A stretch of 64,000 nucleotides of DNA, taken from the NCBI GenBank assembly GCA_035353395.1, contig DAOPZL010000004.1, positions 1 through 64,000 on the forward strand, given 5' to 3'. The notes beneath the pieces are model-generated. The model was not told the DNA's origin, did no database searches, and was given only the letters and a program-made list of their open reading frames with translations. The position numbers and the translations under genes were made by a program. This document shows positions 34,475-42,389 of the stretch, one piece after another; the first letter of the stretch is position 1, and the number at the start of each line of letters is the position of its first letter. This DNA comes from UBA1801 sp035353395. Its GTDB lineage: Bacteria; Acidobacteriota; Holophagae; Holophagales; Holophagaceae.

Positions 34475-34870
34475 ATGAACCNNNNNNNNNNNNNNNNNNN
34501 NNNNNNNNNNNNNNNNNNNNNNNNNNNNNNNNNNNNNNNNNNNNNNNNNNNNNNNNNNNNNNNNNNNNNNNNNNNNNNNNNGCCCGTGGGCAAGTACCAC
34601 ATCCAGGTGTGCACGAACCTGAGCTGCGCGCTGAACGGAGCGGCCCGCATCCTGGAGAAGGTCGCGGAAAAGACGGGCGTCCAGCCCGGGGAAGGCCCCA
34701 GCGAGGACGGCCTGTGGAGCGTGGAGGAGGTCGAGTGCCTCGCCTCCTGCGGCAGCGGTCCCTGCCTCCAGGTGAACCACGACGTCTACGACGAGTACGT
34801 GGACGAGGCCAGGCTGGAATCGATCCTCGAAGCCTGCCGGCGCGGCGACTACCGGCCCTGGGGAGCGTGA
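34475..34870 (+). CDS. nuoE: NADH-quinone oxidoreductase subunit E (interrupted by assembly gap)
   Basis: Only the C-terminal 95 residues are readable. They contain the thioredoxin-like [2Fe-2S] ligands C-x4-C (VCTNLSC) and C-x3-C (CLASC), followed by LQVNHDVYDEYVD. The N-terminal region lies in the 100-N gap after what looks like an ATG at 34475 (MN). NuoE is normally near 160 residues, so about 60-70 residues are missing, which is more than the 33 the gap allows; the true gap is probably longer. The stop is one base before the nuoF ATG. Confidence 0.85.
   Translation: MNXXXXXXXXXXXXXXXXXXXXXXXXXXXXXXXXXXPVGKYHIQVCTNLSCALNGAARILEKVAEKTGVQPGEGPSEDGLWSVEEVECLASCGSGPCLQVNHDVYDEYVDEARLESILEACRRGDYRPWGA
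34482..34581. other. Assembly gap (100 N) inside nuoE
   Basis: Exactly 100 undetermined bases, the usual placeholder for a scaffold gap of unknown length. The flanks share no obvious end overlap. It removes most of the nuoE N-terminal half. Confidence 0.98.
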
Positions 34871-34871
34871 G

Positions 34872-36221
34872 ATGCGCGCGAGATCCGACCTCCAGAGCTA
34901 CACCTTCGACGGCTTCGGCACGGAGCGCTTCCCCAACCTCCTCCTGAGGGGCGCCGGCGATCCAGGCAACTGGACGCGGCGCGCCTACGAGGAGAAGCAC
35001 GAGGGCTACCAGGCCCTCCGGAAGGCCCTGCGGATGGAACCCGCCGCCGTCACCGGCGAGATGAAGGCCTCGGAGCTCCGGGGGCGGGGGGGCGCGGGCT
35101 TCCTGACGGGCCTCAAGTGGTCCTTCATGCCCAAGGACACGGAGCAGAAGACGCACGTCCGCCACCTCGTCTGCAACGGCGACGAGGGTGAGCCCGGCAC
35201 GTTCAAGGACCGCGCCATCCTCGAATACAACCCCCACCAGCTCGTCGAGGGAATGATCATCGCCGGATGGGCCATGCAGTGCAGGATGGGCTTCGTCTAT
35301 CTCCGGGGCGAGTTCCTCTGGCTCAAGGAGAAGCTGGAGGCGGCACTCCAGGAGGCCCGGGAGGCCGGCTATCTGGGGAAGGACATCCTGGGCACGGGCT
35401 GGGACTACGACATCCTCGTCTACCGAGGCGCCGGAGCCTACATCTGCGGCGAAGAAACCGCCCTCCTGAACTCCCTGGAAGGGCGGCGCGGCGAGCCCCG
35501 CTCCAAGCCGCCGTTCCCCGCCCAGGCCGGGGCGTTCGGACGGCCGACCACGGTGAACAACGTGGAGACCCTCGCGACGGTCCCCGCCATCCTCCGCATG
35601 GGCGGAGCGGAATACGCGAAGATCGGCGCGCCGGGCAACACGGGCACCCGGCTCTTCGGCGTCTCGGGCCAGGTCAAGCGGCCCGGGCTCTACGAGCTGC
35701 CCCTGGGGACGCCGCTGGACTTCCTGGTCAACGACCTGGCGGGCGGATCCAGCACGGGGCGGCCGATCAAGGCGGTGATCCCCGGGGGAGCCAGCGCCCC
35801 CATGCTCGACGCCAAGGACTTCGACTGTCCCCTGGATTTCGACACCCTCAAGGCCCGGGGCTCCATGGCCGGTTCCGGCGGCGTGATCGTCATGGACGAG
35901 GACGTGTGCATCGTGAAGGCCGTCCTCCGCCTCGCGCGGTTCTTCGCCCACGAGAGCTGCGGCCAGTGCACCCCCTGCCGGGAGGGCTGCCACTGGATGA
36001 TGCAGATCCTGCAGCGGATCGAGGACGGCCAGGGCCGCCCGGAGGACCTGGACCTCCTGGCCTCCCTCCCCCCCCGCATCAGCTTGCGGACGCTGTGCGC
36101 CCTGGGCGACGCCGCCTGCGGCCCGGTGGATTCGGCCCTGCGCAAGTTCCGCCACGAGTTCGAACACCACATCGCGCACAAGACCTGCTACGCCGGGGGA
36201 CCGCGCCCCGCGAACCGCTAG
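34872..36221 (+). CDS. nuoF: NADH-quinone oxidoreductase subunit F
   Basis: A 449-residue NADH- and FMN-binding subunit. The glycine-rich ELRGRGGAGFLTGLKW and VCNGDEGEPGTFKDR segments bind FMN/NADH, GAGAYICGEETALLNSLEG is family-specific, and ESCGQCTPCREGC provides three of the four ligands of cluster N3. The last nuo gene in the window; nuoG and the membrane-arm genes do not follow. Confidence 0.96.
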   Translation: MRARSDLQSYTFDGFGTERFPNLLLRGAGDPGNWTRRAYEEKHEGYQALRKALRMEPAAVTGEMKASELRGRGGAGFLTGLKWSFMPKDTEQKTHVRHLVCNGDEGEPGTFKDRAILEYNPHQLVEGMIIAGWAMQCRMGFVYLRGEFLWLKEKLEAALQEAREAGYLGKDILGTGWDYDILVYRGAGAYICGEETALLNSLEGRRGEPRSKPPFPAQAGAFGRPTTVNNVETLATVPAILRMGGAEYAKIGAPGNTGTRLFGVSGQVKRPGLYELPLGTPLDFLVNDLAGGSSTGRPIKAVIPGGASAPMLDAKDFDCPLDFDTLKARGSMAGSGGVIVMDEDVCIVKAVLRLARFFAHESCGQCTPCREGCHWMMQILQRIEDGQGRPEDLDLLASLPPRISLRTLCALGDAACGPVDSALRKFRHEFEHHIAHKTCYAGGPRPANR

Positions 36222-36225
36222 CGCC

Positions 36226-37113
36226 GTGGCGGCGGACGCCCTGGGGGTCGTCCTCGCCCTCGCCTCCGCCGCGGCCTGGTCCTGCTTCGACGCGGTGCGC
36301 AAGGCCCTGTCGCGGGACGTACCGCCTGCCATCCTGGGGGTCTGGCTGTCGCTCGCGCAGGTGCCGCCGCTGATGATCTGGGCCGGCACCCGGGATCCCA
36401 TGCGCCTGCCCCTGGCGAGCCTCGCGCCCATGCTGGGCTCCGCCGCGCTGACCCTCGCCGGCCTGCTCTGGTTCCTGATGGCCCTGCGGCGCTCGCCGAT
36501 CAGCCTCACCATCCCCCTGCTGAGCTTCACGCCGGTGATGGCGATGCTCCTGGCCTGGGCCTTCCGGCACCAGACGCCGACCTGGCACCAGGGAGCGGGC
36601 GCCCTGCTGGTGGTGGCCGGAGCCCTGGCGATGGGCCTGAAGTCCTCCCGGTGGCCCGGCCTCCGCGCCTTCGCCGGGGAGCCCGGCGTCCGCTGCATGC
36701 TGGGGACGGCCCTGGCCTGGGCCCTGTCGGCGGTCTTCAACCAGGCCGCCCTGGCGCGCGGCGCGAACTCCTGGTACGCGGCCTTCCTGAGCCTCGCCGT
36801 GGGCCTGATGATGGCCGCGGCACTCCTGGCGCTCCGCCGGGGAGCCGACCTGGTCCGTTCCCTCAAGGTGCTCGCCGGCCTTCCGAAACTGGCCCTTCCC
36901 GCCGCGGTCCTCGGCGGCCTGGCCCTGGCCTTCGAGCTGGAGGCCCTGCGGGCGGCGCCCATCGGCCTCGTCGAGGTGGTCAAGCGCGGACTGGGGATGA
37001 GCGGCGCCATCCTGCTTGGCCGGATCTTCTTCCGCGAACCCGTCGGCCTTCCCAAGCTCCTCGCGGCCGCCGTCATGACCGGCGGCGTCGCCCTGGTCGT
37101 GCTGGGGTTCTAG
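36226..37113 (+). CDS. EamA/DMT family transporter
   Basis: A 295-residue membrane protein with about ten hydrophobic helices in two EamA repeats; the second begins near GVRCMLGTALAWALSAVFNQ. The GTG start is four bases after the nuoF stop, so it is probably in the same transcript although its function has no clear link with respiration. The exported substrate is unknown. It is the second of three DMT genes in this window, and they are not near-identical copies. Confidence 0.85.
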   Translation: MAADALGVVLALASAAAWSCFDAVRKALSRDVPPAILGVWLSLAQVPPLMIWAGTRDPMRLPLASLAPMLGSAALTLAGLLWFLMALRRSPISLTIPLLSFTPVMAMLLAWAFRHQTPTWHQGAGALLVVAGALAMGLKSSRWPGLRAFAGEPGVRCMLGTALAWALSAVFNQAALARGANSWYAAFLSLAVGLMMAAALLALRRGADLVRSLKVLAGLPKLALPAAVLGGLALAFELEALRAAPIGLVEVVKRGLGMSGAILLGRIFFREPVGLPKLLAAAVMTGGVALVVLGF

Positions 37114-37114
37114 C

Positions 37115-37474
37115 CTAGAGCTCCTTGTTCAGCTCGGCGATGGCCCGGCCCATCTCGAAGCGGGCGCGGCCCAGGATGCCGTCGCGGTACATCACGAGCA
37201 CGAGGCTGCACTGTTCCTCGGCGCCCATCATGAGGATCCAGTGCTGGTTCGTGCAGAAGGCCACCTGCTCCACCACGCCCTTGTCGAAGTCCTCCACCGA
37301 CTGCTGGAGGTGCCGGTTCACCACGTTGCGGTAGGCGCCCAGCAGCTGCAGCGCGTCGTTGGGGACCTCGATCGTGCGCGAGCAGATGGGATCCCCGTCC
37401 TTGTCGTTGAAGGTGGCCGCGATGGACTCGGGCACCCTCTCAATCAACCTGTCCAGTATCTCCTGGAATGGCAT
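37115..37474 (-). CDS. Roadblock/LC7 domain protein
   Basis: A 119-residue single-domain protein of the roadblock/LC7 type (alpha-beta fold). The first 40 residues (PFQEILDRLIERVPESIAATFNDKDGDPI) are followed by the central sheet (FCTNQHWILMMGAEEQCSLVLVM). Homologues such as MglB regulate small Ras-like GTPases in motility or polarity. No MglA-like GTPase is encoded in this window. GGAG lies seven bases before the ATG. Its 3' end meets that of the EamA gene with one base between. Confidence 0.85.
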   Translation of the reverse strand: MPFQEILDRLIERVPESIAATFNDKDGDPICSRTIEVPNDALQLLGAYRNVVNRHLQQSVEDFDKGVVEQVAFCTNQHWILMMGAEEQCSLVLVMYRDGILGRARFEMGRAIAELNKEL

Positions 37475-37500
37475 GGGATCTCTCCGGGTGGTGGGTGCCC

Positions 37501-38610
37501 CTATGATACGCGGGAAGCGCCGGGAACCGAATGTTCTGATCGGCCTCTCGCGTGGAGGATGAGCATGGCGTCCCCGTAGGAGAAGAACCGGTAGCGCTCC
37601 CGCACGGCCTCCGCGTAGGCCTCCTTCGCGAAGTCCAGGCCCAGCAGGGTGGAGACGAGCACGAACAGCGTGCTCTCGGGCAGGTGGAAATTGGTCAGCA
37701 GGAGGTCCGCGGTCCGGAGCCGGTAGCCGGGACGGATGAAGAGCCTCGTGGAGCCGGAGCGGCGGAGGGTTTCGCCGTTCCAGGCCGCCTCCAGGGTCCG
37801 CAGGCTCGTGGTGCCGACGCACAGGAGGGGGCGGGCGCGGTCCCGGAGCACCGGTTCGAGGCACGCAGCCGTCTCCTCCGGGATCTCGTAGCGTTCCTCG
37901 TGCATCACGTGGCCGTCCAGGTGTTCCGCCGTCATGGGGCGGAAGGTCCCCAGGCCCACGTGGAGGCGGACGGGCTTCCAGAGGCATCCGCGCTCCTCCA
38001 GGTCCCCGATGAGTTCCCGCGTGAAGTGCAGGCCCGCCGTCGGCGCGGCCACGGCCTCGCCCGCCTCCGCCCTGAAGACGGTCTGGTAGCGCTCCTCGTC
38101 GTCCTCCTCCGCCGGATGGGCGATGTAGGGAGGAAGCGGCAGGCGCCCGATGCGGTCCACGGCATCCCAGTCCAGGGGATGTCCTTCCCGCAGGACCCGC
38201 ACCTTGCGCAGGCCTTCCTCCAGGGTCTCCTCGACCTGCAGCCGCGCCACCTCCAGGCCGTTCGAGGGATCGATCACCGCTGCGGCCCTGCCCGCCCTGA
38301 GCCTGGAGCCGGGCCGCACCATGGCCTCGAAGGCCCCGTCGGGGAAGGCGCGCAGCAGGAGGGCCTCGCCGAGCCCCCCGCCCGCGCGCCGGAGCATCAG
38401 CCTCGCGTGCCGGACCTTCACGTCGTTGGGAACGCAGAGGGTCGCGGCGGGAATCAGGCCCGGGAGGTCGAGGATGGAGGCGTGCCTCAAGGTGCGGTCC
38501 ACCGGATCCGCCACGAGCAGCCGGGCGGCATCCCGGCGCGGGGCCGGATGCTGGGCGATCAGCTCCTCGGGCAGATCGAAGTGGAAATCAGTGCGTTTTT
38601 CGGAACTCAC
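37501..38610 (-). CDS. queA: tRNA preQ1(34) S-adenosylmethionine ribosyltransferase-isomerase
   Basis: A 369-residue enzyme of queuosine synthesis that transfers the ribosyl part of SAM to preQ1 in tRNA, forming epoxyqueuosine. Family segments are DFHFDLPEELIAQHPAPRRDAARLL at the start, PNDVKVRHARL, AAPTAGLHFTRELI, LHVGLGTFRPM, VGTTSLRTLEAAW, RLFIRPGYRLRTADLLLTNFHLPESTLFVL and FFSYGDAMLIL near the end. It starts with GTG 16 bases after the helical-repeat gene. Confidence 0.96.
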   Translation of the reverse strand: MSSEKRTDFHFDLPEELIAQHPAPRRDAARLLVADPVDRTLRHASILDLPGLIPAATLCVPNDVKVRHARLMLRRAGGGLGEALLLRAFPDGAFEAMVRPGSRLRAGRAAAVIDPSNGLEVARLQVEETLEEGLRKVRVLREGHPLDWDAVDRIGRLPLPPYIAHPAEEDDEERYQTVFRAEAGEAVAAPTAGLHFTRELIGDLEERGCLWKPVRLHVGLGTFRPMTAEHLDGHVMHEERYEIPEETAACLEPVLRDRARPLLCVGTTSLRTLEAAWNGETLRRSGSTRLFIRPGYRLRTADLLLTNFHLPESTLFVLVSTLLGLDFAKEAYAEAVRERYRFFSYGDAMLILHARGRSEHSVPGASRVS

Positions 38611-38626
38611 CCGTTTTCCTCCGGCA

Positions 38627-40405
38627 TCAAGGAGAGACGTGCCTGAGCGTGGCGGGCAGATGGGGGCTGCGCAGGAGCTGCTGCTGCTCCGTCTCCGACA
38701 GGAGTCCCCAGATGCGGATGGAGGACTCCCGGGGCGTCTTGGGGTTGAGCAGCAGCTCCGACATGATCGGGGAGTGCGCCATCAGGATGGGATGGGTCGC
38801 GATCCTTTCGAGGATCCCGCGGGGGGTCTGCTTGTTGCGCGCCAGCCTGAGCAGGATGCTGGGGTCGAGCTGGCGGTCGGAAACCAGGAGGTGCAGCGTC
38901 TCCTCGTCCCTCAGCACCTCCTGGGGCAGGTAGCGGATCAGCTCGCCCCCGCTGGAGCGCAGGGCAACGATCCGCTGCTGGACGTCCATGGACAGGTAGT
39001 GGGCGCGGAGGGCCTCCAGGGCCTGCTGCTTCATCTCCAGGTGGGGGATCCGGGGATCCCGCAGCACATCCAGGAGGGCCCGGGGATTCACGACCCCGGG
39101 AATCAGGCGCATGGCGGTGGGCTTGGTGAGGTGCACGTTGTGCAGCAGCGCCTCCTTGACCGCCGGGTTCTCGCGCCAGGCGTGGTGCGCGGCCAGCCTC
39201 TCCGCCCGCGCCTGGTCCAGGGCGGGGATGACGGACATCAGCTCCTGGGGCGTGAGGCCCGGGTTCTCGAGGACCACCTCGAACACCTTGGGATCGGGAT
39301 CCCGCAGGGCGGCGATGAGCTGGTCGGGCTGCGTGGACTGGTTGGCCAGGAAGACCCGCTCTTCCAGGGACGCCCACCGCCCCTCCGCCGGATGGGACGG
39401 CAGTCCGCTGGTCTGGGCGGCGCGCTTGCGCGCGAGCCGGTCGTAGAAGATCTTCACCACCCGGAGCATGTTGGGGGCGTGCTTCTTGGCCCAGAGCGTG
39501 ACGTACTGGTATTCCGCCTCGTCGAGCTGGGCGAAGAGGCAGGCCACCTGGCGGACGCCCCCTCGGCCCCTGGCGCCGCGCTCGAGGATCCGCAGCAGGT
39601 CCCGGCTCACGCGGAGCTTGCGGGCGAGCACCGGGGGGACCCTGGGGGCCTCGCAGAAGGCATCCCGGATCGCATCCCGGAAATACCAGCGGGCCTCGGC
39701 GTAGACGTCCTCGAAGAGGTCGGGGAGCTCGCACTGCCGGAGCACCGAGCACAGCATGTCCTCCGAGACCATCGGGTTGTGGAGCGCCGCCTGCCGGATC
39801 TCGGGCTCGGGCACCTGGAGGAATCCCTGCAGCTCCTCCATGCCGTGGGTGCTCCCCGCCCGGGCGACCAGCTCCGCCAGGGAGAGCTGGATGCGGGAAG
39901 GCTCGGCCTTGGGCGGGCGCGTGAGCTCCTCCCAGTCCTCGGGCTCCCCCGCGATGGCCGGCATCTCCTGGGTCGTCCCGGAGGGGTTGACCTGCCGCGC
40001 CAGCTGCTTGAGCTGGTGCTTGACGATGGGCTTGAGGACCGGCGGAAGCTGCTGGTAGACGGCCTTGACCATCTCCGCGCGCTCTTCCTTCTCCGAGGCC
40101 GGCGCCCGGTCCATGCCGTACATGAGATCGAAGAGCGAGACCGCCATCTCCAGGTCCCGGCGGATCGGCTCCGGGGTGCACTCGTTCTCCGCGAGGGCCT
40201 GGAGGATCGGCCCGTGCACGAGCCAGTGCGGCGTGCGGGCGATGAGCGTGAGGAGCCGCTGGCAGCCCAGGGAGCGGGCCATGCCCTCGATGAGGGAGAG
40301 CTGCCCCTCCGTGGGGATCTGGGGACGGATCAGGGCCAGGTTGCGGAAATGGTTCCGCTCCTGATCGCTCAGCTCAGCCAGGAAGGGGAGATCCAGCTCG
40401 ACCAT
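38627..40405 (-). CDS. Hypothetical helical-repeat protein
   Basis: A 592-residue cytoplasmic protein that I do not recognise. It is largely alpha-helical, and from about residue 200 has repeating 30-40 residue units (for example PDQLIAALRDPDPKVFEVVL, NPRALLDVLRDPRIPHLEMK, DPSILLRLARNKQTPRGILE, ALHNPMVSEDMLCSVLRQCE). These resemble HEAT or variant leucine-rich repeats, in which NPxxxxxxL is a common unit. No signal peptide or membrane segment is seen. It starts nine bases after the HisA-like gene and precedes queA, so the three are probably in one operon. Confidence 0.8.
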   Translation of the reverse strand: MVELDLPFLAELSDQERNHFRNLALIRPQIPTEGQLSLIEGMARSLGCQRLLTLIARTPHWLVHGPILQALAENECTPEPIRRDLEMAVSLFDLMYGMDRAPASEKEERAEMVKAVYQQLPPVLKPIVKHQLKQLARQVNPSGTTQEMPAIAGEPEDWEELTRPPKAEPSRIQLSLAELVARAGSTHGMEELQGFLQVPEPEIRQAALHNPMVSEDMLCSVLRQCELPDLFEDVYAEARWYFRDAIRDAFCEAPRVPPVLARKLRVSRDLLRILERGARGRGGVRQVACLFAQLDEAEYQYVTLWAKKHAPNMLRVVKIFYDRLARKRAAQTSGLPSHPAEGRWASLEERVFLANQSTQPDQLIAALRDPDPKVFEVVLENPGLTPQELMSVIPALDQARAERLAAHHAWRENPAVKEALLHNVHLTKPTAMRLIPGVVNPRALLDVLRDPRIPHLEMKQQALEALRAHYLSMDVQQRIVALRSSGGELIRYLPQEVLRDEETLHLLVSDRQLDPSILLRLARNKQTPRGILERIATHPILMAHSPIMSELLLNPKTPRESSIRIWGLLSETEQQQLLRSPHLPATLRHVSP

Positions 40406-40414
40406 GCGCTTCCC

Positions 40415-41152
40415 CTAGACGCAAGGGCTGGTCGGCAGCGCGATCGTCTTCGGGGAATCGAGCAGGTAGGTGACATCGACGAGGACGCCCTGGAGGCCGC
40501 GGATCTCGTCCGCCTCGGTCAGGTGAGCCTGGGAACGGATGTCCCCCCCCATGAACACGGGAATGCGGGCCCTCTCGCAGATGTTCCTGGCGGTCTGGAA
40601 GTCCGGATCGGCTTCCCGCGCCGTCGGAATGTCCGCGAAGAGCAGCCGCCTGAAGCCGCGCTCCCGGATGGTCTCGGCCATCGTCGTGGCCAGGACGCCG
40701 CGCGGCTCTCGCCGCCCGTTGATGTGGACCTCGCCGGCCCGCGCGTCGACCGAGGCCATCAGGTGGTCCTGGAATCTCGCCAGCATCTGGTCCACGACGA
40801 CGGGATAGCGGTGCAGCGCCGTGCCCACCAGCAGCCACGTGGCTCCCTGGTTCAGGTAGTACTGCGCGTGATCGGAGCTGCAGATGCCTCCGCCGACCTG
40901 GATGCAGGCCTTGGCCGCCGACTGGTGGATCCGCCGCATCAGGCCGCCGATCAGCTCCCGGTTGCTCCCCGAGCCGCGGGCCGCATCCACATCCACCAGG
41001 GCGAACCGGCAACACCCCTCCTTGAGCAGGTCCTCGATCACCTCGACGGGCTTCCGCCCCGTCGAGGGCCCGTTCTCGAGAGCCGGCACGACGTGGCCGT
41101 TCTGGATGTTGAGGGTGGGGAGAACCTTCAATGGGTGGCCTTTCCCGGGCAA
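40415..41152 (-). CDS. HisA/HisF family TIM-barrel protein with altered active site
   Basis: A 245-residue barrel. The family pattern is clear: VDVDAARGSGSNRELI, the GGGI phosphate-binding loop at 87-90 (IQVGGGICS), VGTALHR, SVDARAGEV with D136, and the second phosphate loop FMGGDIRS. The first catalytic Asp (ALDL in HisA) is replaced by N15 (PTLNIQNG), so normal ProFAR isomerase activity is doubtful. It starts at TTG and lies apart from any his operon. It could be a diverged isomerase or a non-enzymatic protein in the operon with the repeat protein. Confidence 0.8.
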   Translation of the reverse strand: MPGKGHPLKVLPTLNIQNGHVVPALENGPSTGRKPVEVIEDLLKEGCCRFALVDVDAARGSGSNRELIGGLMRRIHQSAAKACIQVGGGICSSDHAQYYLNQGATWLLVGTALHRYPVVVDQMLARFQDHLMASVDARAGEVHINGRREPRGVLATTMAETIRERGFRRLLFADIPTAREADPDFQTARNICERARIPVFMGGDIRSQAHLTEADEIRGLQGVLVDVTYLLDSPKTIALPTSPCV

Positions 41153-41245
41153 TGCAACCCACGCGATGTTATCCCAGACGGTGGCCGGAAGGAAGGACCG
41201 ATGCCCCGGCCGGGCCTGCGGAACCGGTCGTGCCGCGGACGCGGC

Positions 41246-42217
41246 TCACTTCCAGCGGCGCTTCTTGTGCCGCCAGTTCTTGGGCTGGGGCATCTGCGGG
41301 GGGATCTGGCTCTCGAAGGGCGAGGGGGCCACGGGGTCCGCCGCGCCTTCCGGCTCCTCCTCCAGGTTGCCGACGCCTTCCTCGATCTGCTGCTGGACCA
41401 CCTGGGCCGTCCGGTGCATGAGGGCCGCCAGGCAGAGGCTGGCCTCGATGCGGGCGTGGGGCAGCGGCCCCAGCTGGATGAACACCGACGGATCGGGCGG
41501 GATGCTCCGGGGAATCGCGAGCTCCGGAAACCTGGCGGCCAGGCTGTCGTAGGCCGACGGGTCCACCCGCTTCCAGGGTTCCGCGTCCTCGCCCTTGCGG
41601 GCGAGCATGTCGGTCACGGAGACCACCTTGCGGGGACGTCCGCGCTTCCGGGGAGCCGGCTCGACCTTGTCCTCCGGCGAGGCGGCTTCGAGCATGGCCT
41701 GGAGCGCATCCAGGATCTCCTCCCGGGTCTTGCCGCGCAGGTCGAAGAGCAGCCAGGGGTCGCGATCCAGGGCCTCGGCCATGATGTAGCACACGGCCGC
41801 GACGTGCTTGCAGGGGTTGGCCCAGTCGGGACAGTCGCAGTGGGTCTGGAGTTCCTTGGGGACGCGCGGGTAGAGGCTCGCACCCGCCTCCCGGAAGGTC
41901 TCGTCCAGGCCCTGGGGCATCTCGCCCGCGAGCAGGGAGGCCACGAAGCGGCTCTCCTGGGCGATGCGCTCGAGGGCCCGTTCCCACTGGACGGGCGTGA
42001 GGGCGGGCAGGCCCAGGGTCACGTTGTAGGTCTTGCGCCCGTGCACCTTCGCCTGGATCTCGCCGGGCACCACGATGAAGTGGCTGACGGCTCCCTCCTC
42101 GGCGTACTTCTTCCCCCGGGGGAGCCGGTTCTCGTAGTCGTCCCCGAGCTTTTCCAGGCCGCTGATCCACAGGCGTCCCCACCACGTCGTGCCGAAGCGC
42201 TCGCTGGACTGGATCAT
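41246..42217 (-). CDS. SWIM zinc finger protein
   Basis: A 323-residue protein with the SWIM motif CDCPDWANPCKH around residue 145, a CxCx(6)CxH zinc ligand set. The N-terminal half (FGTTWWGRLWISGLEKLGDDY) matches proteins regularly encoded beside SNF2-type helicases. It probably acts with the adjacent helicase on DNA. The Lys/Arg-rich C-terminus ends in HKKRRWK. If the gap directly upstream is closed by its flanking repeat, the start overlaps the helicase stop as ATGA. Confidence 0.88.
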   Translation of the reverse strand: MIQSSERFGTTWWGRLWISGLEKLGDDYENRLPRGKKYAEEGAVSHFIVVPGEIQAKVHGRKTYNVTLGLPALTPVQWERALERIAQESRFVASLLAGEMPQGLDETFREAGASLYPRVPKELQTHCDCPDWANPCKHVAAVCYIMAEALDRDPWLLFDLRGKTREEILDALQAMLEAASPEDKVEPAPRKRGRPRKVVSVTDMLARKGEDAEPWKRVDPSAYDSLAARFPELAIPRSIPPDPSVFIQLGPLPHARIEASLCLAALMHRTAQVVQQQIEEGVGNLEEEPEGAADPVAPSPFESQIPPQMPQPKNWRHKKRRWK

Positions 42218-42289
42218 GATATGACTCCCTTCCGTTTCGAGACCCTGGGTCTGCGGGTCGCCGTCCGGGTCGCGGCCCGGGGGGCGGCC

Positions 42290-42389
42290 NNNNNNNNNNN
42301 NNNNNNNNNNNNNNNNNNNNNNNNNNNNNNNNNNNNNNNNNNNNNNNNNNNNNNNNNNNNNNNNNNNNNNNNNNNNNNNNNNNNNNNNN
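42290..42389. other. Assembly gap (100 N) with an 18-base repeat on both flanks
   Basis: The 18 bases before the Ns (42272-42289) and the 18 after (42390-42407) are identical: GCGGCCC then GGGGGG then CGGCC. That is a suffix-prefix overlap of the two contigs, so the gap is probably not real. Merging the copies deletes 118 bases and gives the helicase gene a stop that overlaps the SWIM ATG. Confidence 0.97.
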
